Shown here one piece after another: positions 1 through 5,541 of a DNA stretch of 13,253 nt; position 1 is the first letter of the stretch; every line of letters starts with the position of its first letter. The notes under the pieces were generated by a model. That model ran no database searches, was not told the origin of the DNA, and worked only from the letters and a program-made list of their open reading frames with translations. Location of the stretch: contig DCVK01000021.1 in NCBI GenBank assembly GCA_002335385.1, forward strand, positions 66,125 through 79,377, written 5' to 3'. The position numbers and the translations under genes were made by a program. Source of the stretch: Candidatus Aminicenantes bacterium UBA2190 (GTDB taxonomy: Bacteria > Acidobacteriota > Aminicenantia > UBA2199).

Positions 1-426
1 GCCGACGCCGAGGCCTGGATCCAGCAGGATGTCGACATCCTGGTGCCGGCCGCCCTGGAGAACCAGATCAACGCCGAGACCATGAAGAAGATCTCGGACA
101 AGGTCAAGGTGGTCGCCGAGGGCGCCAACGGCCCGACCACGCCTGAGGCCGACGAGATGTTCAAGAAAAGGAACATCTTCGTCATCCCCGACTTCCTGGC
201 CAATGCCGGCGGGGTCACCTGCAGCTACTTCGAGCAGGTCCAGTGCAACATGAACTACTTCTGGACCAAGGAAGAGGTTCTGAGCAAGCTCGACAACATC
301 ATGACCTCGGCGTTTCACGCCGTCTTCGGGCTGGCCCAGCAGAAGAAGGTCTACATGCGCGACGCCGCCTACATGATCGCCGTCAACCGCGTCGCCCAGG
401 CCTGCAAGCTGCGCGGCTGGGTGTAG
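1..426 (+). CDS. gdhA: Glu/Leu/Phe/Val dehydrogenase, C-terminal part (probable glutamate dehydrogenase)
   Basis: The frame is open from the first base, so this is the last 141 residues of a gene that begins outside the window. It carries the family's C-terminal signature: a VVAEGANGPTTPEAD stretch, then IFVIPDFLANAGGV followed by SYFEQVQ, and the closing helices that end in KLRGWV, a typical glutamate dehydrogenase terminus. The EGANGPTTPEAD and PDFLANAGGV segments belong to the NAD(P)-binding domain at the edge of the active-site cleft. The family oxidatively deaminates glutamate to 2-oxoglutarate and ammonium, or runs the reverse, in the cytoplasm. The substrate-selecting residues lie in the missing N-terminal half, so a leucine or phenylalanine dehydrogenase cannot be excluded, although the C-terminus favours glutamate. 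The gene ends directly before a strong intrinsic terminator. Confidence 0.92.
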   Translation, partial: ADAEAWIQQDVDILVPAALENQINAETMKKISDKVKVVAEGANGPTTPEADEMFKKRNIFVIPDFLANAGGVTCSYFEQVQCNMNYFWTKEEVLSKLDNIMTSAFHAVFGLAQQKKVYMRDAAYMIAVNRVAQACKLRGWV

Positions 427-440
427 TTCGGATCCACGCA

Positions 441-472
441 AAGGGGGACGCCGGGCAGCGTCCCCCTTTTTT
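441..472 (+). terminator. Rho-independent terminator after the dehydrogenase gene
   Basis: An 11-bp perfect stem (441-451 pairs with 458-468; core GGGGGACGC / GCGTCCCCC) closes a 6-nt loop and runs into six T residues at 467-472. It lies 14 nt after the dehydrogenase stop codon and ends 21 nt before the next ATG at 494. The fit to the intrinsic terminator pattern is excellent. Because the next gene starts so close, it may also act as a partial terminator that limits read-through. Confidence 0.93.
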
Positions 473-493
473 ATTTCAGGAACAGGGGGGGCG

Positions 494-3400
494 ATGGACA
501 ATCCGCAAAACTCGATCGACAAGCTGCTCAATGACATGCGCGAGCGGGCCAAGGAACTCAACTGCCTCTACCGGGTCGAGGAGCTGCTGACCCGGACCAA
601 CCTTCCCCTTGAGGAGATCTTCGCCCAATTGATCCAGACCATCCCTTCGGGCTACCAGTTCCCCGAGATTTGCCAGATCCGGATCGTCTACGACGACAAG
701 ACCTTCCGAAGCCCCGGCTTCCAGGAATCGCCGCGCACCCAGAGCGCCGAGATCCGGGTGGACGAAAAGGTGGTCGGAAGCATCGAGGTCTCATATGCCA
801 GCGAAGTGCCGCAGACAGAGAACAGCTACTTCCTCAAGGACGAGCACAAGCTGCTGCAGACCATCGCCGAGCGCATCGGCCGCACCATTCTGCACCTGAA
901 GCTCGAGCAGGTGTCCCGCGAATGGCAGACCGCCCAGAAGGACCTCAGTGAAAAGAACAAGAAAGAGTGGATGGTGATCGTCGACCTGCTGCGGCGCACC
1001 GACCAGAACCTCTACATCCACCTGAGCCGCAAGATGGTCTATCACCTTTTCTGGAGCGGCGTGGCGGAAGCCAAGGAGCTCTTGAAATCGCTGAGCAAGG
1101 ACCAGGCCGCCCCCCAGGCCGAGATGAGCGACGACGTCAACCGCCCCAGCCAGAGGCGCTCGCAGCTGGAACTCCTGGAGCTCAGCGACAAGACCTTCCG
1201 CATTGCCGCCCGCTACCTGACCGACAAGGAGATCCTGGGCAACATCCAGAAGTGGATCCAGGAGGACAAGGCCGGCTTCCTGAGCAAGGCCATCAACAAC
1301 ATCGACATGCCCCTGGTCGACGTCATCAACGCCATCACCCACTACCACTACATCTCCGGCGGCAACTACGAACTGTCGCCGCCCATGGAGAAGGGATTGC
1401 GCGTCTCGCTGATCCGCCGTTTTTTCTCCGACCACCTCGATTTCATCAACATCGCCAAGAACCACATCGAGGTGCGCCATTTTTACGACCTGGTGCAAAA
1501 GATCATCTATCCTGCCAACGGCTACGGCCGCCTGGGCGGCAAGAGCGCCGGGCTGTTTCTGGCGCAGAAGATCCTCTCCCAACCGGGTGAGCATTCCGCG
1601 ATCCTCAATGAGCTGAATTATCCAAAAACCTGGTACATCACCACCGATGCCATCATGAGCTTCCTCAGCTACAACAACCTGGAGGAAGTGAACGAGCAGA
1701 AGTACAAGGAGATCGACCAGATCCGCCTGGAGTACCAGAACGTGATCCAGTTGATGAAGAACTCGCACTTCCCGGTCGAGATCATCAAGGGCCTGTCCAT
1801 GGCCCTCGACGACCTGGGCGACAAGCCGCTGATCGTGCGCAGTTCCAGCCTGCTGGAGGACCGCATGGGCACGGCGTTCTCCGGGAAGTACAAAAGCCTG
1901 TTCCTGGCCAACACCGGAACCAAGCAGGAGAAGCTGGATGCCCTTACTGACGCCATCGCCGAAGTGTACGCCTCCATCTTCGGCCCCGACCCCATCGAGT
2001 ACCGCGCCGAGCGCGGGCTGCTCGACTTCCACGAGGAGATGGGCATCATGATCCAGGAGGTGGTCGGCCAGAGAGTGGGGGATTACTTTCTTCCCGCCTT
2101 CGCCGGCGTCGCCTTCAGCCACAACGAGTTCCGCTGGTCATCGCGCATCAAGCGCGAGGACGGGCTGGCCCGCCTTGTTCCCGGCCTGGGCACCCGCGCC
2201 GTGGACCGGGTCAGCGACGATTACCCGATCCTGATCTCCCCGGGCATCCCCAACCTGCGCGTCAACGTCACCGCCGAGGAGACCATGCGCTACTCGCCGC
2301 GGCGCATCGACGTCATCAACCTGAAGACCGGCACCTTCGAGACCAAGGAGATCCCCGCCCTGCTCCGTGAGTGCGGCCGCGAGTACAAGGGGATCGAGAA
2401 GATCGTTTCCGTTTACGAGGATGACCACATATACTCGCCGTCGGCCTTAAATCTCGACTTCGACAAGGCGAACCTGTTCGTCACCTTCGAGGGACTGATC
2501 ACGCGCACGCCGTTCATCAAGCAGCTGCAGATGATCCTCAAGACCTTGCAGGAGAAGATGAACACGCCGGTGGACATCGAGTTCGCCCATGACGGCCGCC
2601 AGCTCTACCTGCTGCAATGCCGGCCGCAGGCGTCCACCGCCGGCAACGTCTCCAGCCCCATCCCCAAGGACATCGCCGAGGAGCGCATCATCTTCTCCGC
2701 CAACCGCTACATCTCCAACGGCAAACTGCCCGACATCACCCACATCGTCTACGTCGACCCGGACAAATACAGCCAACTGGAAAGCAGCGAGAAGATGCTC
2801 GAAGTCGGCCGGGTGGTGGGCAAGCTGAACAGCCTGCTGCCCAAGCGGCAGTTCATCCTCATGGGTCCCGGGCGCTGGGGCAGCCGCGGCGACATCAAGC
2901 TCGGCGTGCCGGTCACCTACTCCGACTTCAACAACACGGCAGCCCTGATCGAGATCGCCCGCAAGAAGGGCAATTACGTACCCGAGCTTTCCTTCGGCAC
3001 CCATTTCTTCCAGGACCTGGTCGAGTCGTCGATCCGCTACCTGCCACTTTATCCCGACGACCCGGGCATCGAGTTCAACGAGAAGTTCCTGCTCGGGGCG
3101 CGCAACTACCTGGCGGAGATCCTACCGGATTCGGCCGCGCTGGCCGAAACGGTGCGCGTCATCGACGTCCCTCACGTGACCGGCGGCAAGGTGTTGCGGG
3201 TGGCGATGAACGCCGACCAGGGCGAGGCGCTGGGCTACATCGCCACGCCGACCTCGGCCGCGACCGATTCCCCTGAAAGGAAAGAGCCGCCGGAGACCCC
3301 CAGCGATGACCATTGGCACTGGCGGCTGCGCATGGCCGAGCGCATGGCCAGCCAGCTCGACGGCGAGCGCTTCGGCGTCAAGGCCATGTACGTCTTCGGC

Positions 3401-3676
3401 TCCACCAAGAACGCCACGGCCGGCCCGGGCAGCGACATCGACCTGCTGATCCATTTCCAGGGCAGCGACGAGCAGAAGCAGCAGCTCGTCCTGTGGCTGG
3501 AGGGCTGGAGCCTGTGCCTGGCCGAGATCAACTTCTCGCGCACCGGCTACCAGGCCAACGGTCTGGTCGACTACCACCTGCTCACCGACGAGGATATCGC
3601 CAACAAGACCAGCTACGCAGTAAAGATCGGGGCGGTCACCGACGCGGCGCGGCTGCTGCCCCTGAAGAACCACTAA
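494..3676 (+). CDS. GAF-like / PPDK_N (PEP/pyruvate-binding) / nucleotidyltransferase fusion protein
   Basis: This 1060-residue cytoplasmic protein appears to have five parts. Residues 10-140 resemble the GAF-like N-terminus of sensor kinases. Residues 140-330 are mostly helical, with a likely coiled coil at 140-170. Residues 335-715 are a PPDK_N ATP-grasp domain, with G348-G349-K350, R449 in VRSSSLLED, and the closing DIEFA to LLQCRPQ segment (R710). Residues 716-930 hold a conserved block with GPGRWGS (791-797) and GTHFFQ (835-840). Residues 935-1060 are a polymerase-beta-type nucleotidyltransferase, with G969-S970 and D981-x-D983 (SDIDLL); E1011 may be the third acidic ligand. The phosphohistidine swivel (TSHAA-type) and the PEP/pyruvate barrel of true dikinases are absent, so PEP synthase would be a misleading name. 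The start is ATG 494, preceded by AGGAA (478-482) and AGGGG (484-488). It follows the dehydrogenase terminator closely. I recall similar architectures in other bacterial genomes but no experimental function. The domain calls are firm; the role is unknown. Confidence 0.88.
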   Translation: MDNPQNSIDKLLNDMRERAKELNCLYRVEELLTRTNLPLEEIFAQLIQTIPSGYQFPEICQIRIVYDDKTFRSPGFQESPRTQSAEIRVDEKVVGSIEVSYASEVPQTENSYFLKDEHKLLQTIAERIGRTILHLKLEQVSREWQTAQKDLSEKNKKEWMVIVDLLRRTDQNLYIHLSRKMVYHLFWSGVAEAKELLKSLSKDQAAPQAEMSDDVNRPSQRRSQLELLELSDKTFRIAARYLTDKEILGNIQKWIQEDKAGFLSKAINNIDMPLVDVINAITHYHYISGGNYELSPPMEKGLRVSLIRRFFSDHLDFINIAKNHIEVRHFYDLVQKIIYPANGYGRLGGKSAGLFLAQKILSQPGEHSAILNELNYPKTWYITTDAIMSFLSYNNLEEVNEQKYKEIDQIRLEYQNVIQLMKNSHFPVEIIKGLSMALDDLGDKPLIVRSSSLLEDRMGTAFSGKYKSLFLANTGTKQEKLDALTDAIAEVYASIFGPDPIEYRAERGLLDFHEEMGIMIQEVVGQRVGDYFLPAFAGVAFSHNEFRWSSRIKREDGLARLVPGLGTRAVDRVSDDYPILISPGIPNLRVNVTAEETMRYSPRRIDVINLKTGTFETKEIPALLRECGREYKGIEKIVSVYEDDHIYSPSALNLDFDKANLFVTFEGLITRTPFIKQLQMILKTLQEKMNTPVDIEFAHDGRQLYLLQCRPQASTAGNVSSPIPKDIAEERIIFSANRYISNGKLPDITHIVYVDPDKYSQLESSEKMLEVGRVVGKLNSLLPKRQFILMGPGRWGSRGDIKLGVPVTYSDFNNTAALIEIARKKGNYVPELSFGTHFFQDLVESSIRYLPLYPDDPGIEFNEKFLLGARNYLAEILPDSAALAETVRVIDVPHVTGGKVLRVAMNADQGEALGYIATPTSAATDSPERKEPPETPSDDHWHWRLRMAERMASQLDGERFGVKAMYVFGSTKNATAGPGSDIDLLIHFQGSDEQKQQLVLWLEGWSLCLAEINFSRTGYQANGLVDYHLLTDEDIANKTSYAVKIGAVTDAARLLPLKNH

Positions 3677-4611
3677 CCCCGCGCTGCGGGTCCGGCAGGC
3701 CAATGACGCAGGACAAGGGCGCGCGTCTGCAGGCAGCCGGCGAGATCGTCACCAAAACCCTCAAATTCTACCGTGACCGGTCCGGCAAATCCCGCCGCGG
3801 GAAAAAGGGGCAGCAACCGGGCGTAATCGATGCGCTTTTCCCCGCCATCAGCACCGAAACCATAGCTCTTGGCGTGCACAATGACGGCGTACCGGGCGAG
3901 CCGGCGCAGGCCGGTCTCGGCGTCGACGCCGCGGGGAAAGTTCCCCAGGTCGGGACAGGAGCCCAGCCAGGGTGAATCGACGGCGCAAACGATGCGCGCG
4001 ATATTGGCCGGATCACCGCTGATCCCCCAGTGATTCTCGATGCCGATGCGCAGCTGGCGCGCCCCGGCCTCGGCGGCGAGCTCCCGCAGCGCTTCAATGG
4101 CCCGCTGCATCTTTTTTTCCTGCCCGCGGACCCGTGCCGGCAGATTTTTTCGCCAAGCATGGCCGAAACGCATGAGACGGCTGCCGGCGAAAAGCGCCAA
4201 CGGGCCGGAGGTGGGAACGTCGTCCAGCCCGGCCCGCTGACGGTTGCGCCGGCGGCGGAAGAATCGCTGCAGCGAAAGCGACTGGCCGCCGATACAGATG
4301 CGCAGCCGCTCGGCACCGAGCAGCGCCGCCGCGGTGATCATGCCGCGGGCATGGGCGATCTCGGCGCCGCGCTGCGCGTCTTTTTCCGCGGTCAGATCGA
4401 CATTGATGTCGAACAGCAGGCCGCAGCCGGCCCGCGAGCAGGCGGCGGCAAAGCGGAGCAGCTCGGCTTCACCGCGCCCGGCAAACTGGCGGTCGGAGAC
4501 CTCCAGGCCGGCGAAGCCTTGCTGGAGGACGAAACGGGGCATGTCGGCCAGCGACAAGCCGAGGCGAACCTGGGTCCGCCTCAGACTGCTGGCCAGGACA
4601 AAGATCCTCAT
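3673..4611 (-). CDS. Sugar phosphate isomerase/epimerase-like TIM-barrel protein (AP-endonuclease 2 / xylose isomerase-like fold)
   Basis: This 312-residue protein has the layout of the xylose-isomerase-like TIM barrel. Probable metal ligands stand at the ends of successive strands: E192 (GIENHWG), D221 (SCPDLGNFP), H246 (VIVHAKSYG) and E282 (VTVEFEG). The family includes sugar isomerases and epimerases, inosose enzymes and endonuclease IV; nothing here fixes the substrate, and sugar isomerase is only the commonest role. Residues 115-165 form an Arg/Lys-rich stretch (an FFRRRRNR segment) that looks like an insertion between barrel units. I chose ATG 4611 because AGGGG lies 8 nt upstream and MRIFVLASS starts at the first strand; an in-frame TTG at 4644 would add 11 unlikely residues. 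It is the last gene of the leftward operon, 29 nt after the phosphoesterase. Its TAG stop overlaps the TAA of the convergent gene. Confidence 0.82.
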   Translation of the reverse strand: MRIFVLASSLRRTQVRLGLSLADMPRFVLQQGFAGLEVSDRQFAGRGEAELLRFAAACSRAGCGLLFDINVDLTAEKDAQRGAEIAHARGMITAAALLGAERLRICIGGQSLSLQRFFRRRRNRQRAGLDDVPTSGPLALFAGSRLMRFGHAWRKNLPARVRGQEKKMQRAIEALRELAAEAGARQLRIGIENHWGISGDPANIARIVCAVDSPWLGSCPDLGNFPRGVDAETGLRRLARYAVIVHAKSYGFGADGGEKRIDYARLLPLFPAAGFAGPVTVEFEGFGDDLAGCLQTRALVLRHWPAGPAARG

Positions 4612-4619
4612 GCCGGCAT

Positions 4620-4624
4620 CCCCT
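4620..4624 (-). promoter_or_regulatory. Ribosome binding site that decides the TIM-barrel gene start
   Basis: On the minus strand AGGGG stands 8 nt before ATG 4611, inside the 29-nt gap after the phosphoesterase stop. It supports ATG 4611 over the TTG at 4644. Confidence 0.6.
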
Positions 4625-4640
4625 GCCCCCCGTTCCCGCT

Positions 4641-5540
4641 TCAAAACAAGCTCCGGCGCGCTCTGGCCGGATCCTTTGGGTCAAAGCCAACGACGGCCAG
4701 CTCGGGCCCGTCATGGGCGGCGGAAAAACAATGGGTCTGGCCGATCGTTTCCCGCCAGGAACCGGTCAAGCGGAACGACTCATGGACATGTCCGTGCAGG
4801 GTGACGAGGGGCTGCCGCGCCTCGATGAAGCGCCGCACGGCGATGCTGCCCACATGCACGTCCATTGGTGCGCCGTCAACCTGGCGTCCATCCAGTGCCG
4901 CCCGGTCGAGGGCGGTCCGATAGGGCGGGGAATGGAACAGGAATATCGCATTTTCCAGAGACTGGCCGCCGGCCAGTTTTTCCAGATCCTCCTGGATGGT
5001 GGGGAAGCCCTTTTCCCCATCGGCAACCTCGATGCTGAATCGTCCCTCCTCGGGGGGGACGCAACCCGGGTCGACGAAGCGCGACACGTCGTAACGTTCC
5101 CAGTCCTTGAGGGCGAAAGGAGTGGGCGGCACGCCGGCATAGCCGAAAACCGCATAAGGCCCCAAGGACGCTTTGCGGCCATGGATATATTGCCAAAGCC
5201 CCTCTTTTTCATGGTGGATCAAAGCGGCTTCCTCGCTACGCGGATCGTCATTGCCCAGGATCAGAAAAAAGCGCGGGTAACTTTCCTCCAGGTCCCGGCG
5301 CAGCGAACGCAAGCGCGGCAGCAGAAACTCCTCCAGAAAGTTTTCCCGCCCGGGACCGCTCCCGGCAAACAGCAAAGAGCCCGCGGGCAGGAGGTCCCCT
5401 CCCAGGAAGACCGCCTGGGGGCGCTCCTGCAATACGAGGGAAAAAAGCTTATAAAAACGGTCTTCGCGGCCGTGCAGGTCGCTGGCGAACAGGAATGGCC
5501 CCCCAAGGGGGCGGGCGCCATCGTCCGAGCGGTCGGCCAT
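4641..5540 (-). CDS. Calcineurin-like metallophosphoesterase
   Basis: This 299-residue soluble protein shows the dinuclear metallophosphoesterase motifs in order: D21-L-H23 (FASDLHGR), G-G-D49 (FLGGDLL), G-N97-D98 (LILGNDDP), H203 (FLFHSPP) and G250-H251-V-H253 (LHGHVHE). The third motif is GND rather than GNH. It lacks the His that polarises the leaving group in many members, a variant also seen in other small phosphoesterases. The substrate is unknown; the family covers phosphodiesterases, nucleotidases and protein phosphatases. There is no signal peptide or membrane segment, so it should act in the cytoplasm. It starts one base after the TAA of the receiver-PPDK_N gene. No Shine-Dalgarno sequence precedes its ATG, and no other start lies before the first motif, so its translation is probably coupled to that gene. 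Confidence 0.88.
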   Translation of the reverse strand: MADRSDDGARPLGGPFLFASDLHGREDRFYKLFSLVLQERPQAVFLGGDLLPAGSLLFAGSGPGRENFLEEFLLPRLRSLRRDLEESYPRFFLILGNDDPRSEEAALIHHEKEGLWQYIHGRKASLGPYAVFGYAGVPPTPFALKDWERYDVSRFVDPGCVPPEEGRFSIEVADGEKGFPTIQEDLEKLAGGQSLENAIFLFHSPPYRTALDRAALDGRQVDGAPMDVHVGSIAVRRFIEARQPLVTLHGHVHESFRLTGSWRETIGQTHCFSAAHDGPELAVVGFDPKDPARARRSLF

Positions 5541-5541
5541 T

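Noticed and set aside
791..2122. A 443-codon minus-strand frame inside the GAF/PPDK_N gene
   Set aside because: Its Leu/Val/Gly/Asp/His-biased translation is typical of antisense to GC-rich coding DNA; the plus-strand protein has strong motifs over the same bases.
4608..4619. A minimal upstream frame ATG-CCG-GCA-TGA on the minus strand whose stop overlaps ATG 4611
   Set aside because: The AGGGG directly abuts this ATG, too close to serve it, and three codons can arise by chance.
4612..4644. TTG 4644 as start of the TIM-barrel gene
   Set aside because: It would overlap the phosphoesterase stop and add 11 residues before the first strand; ATG 4611 has AGGGG at 8 nt.
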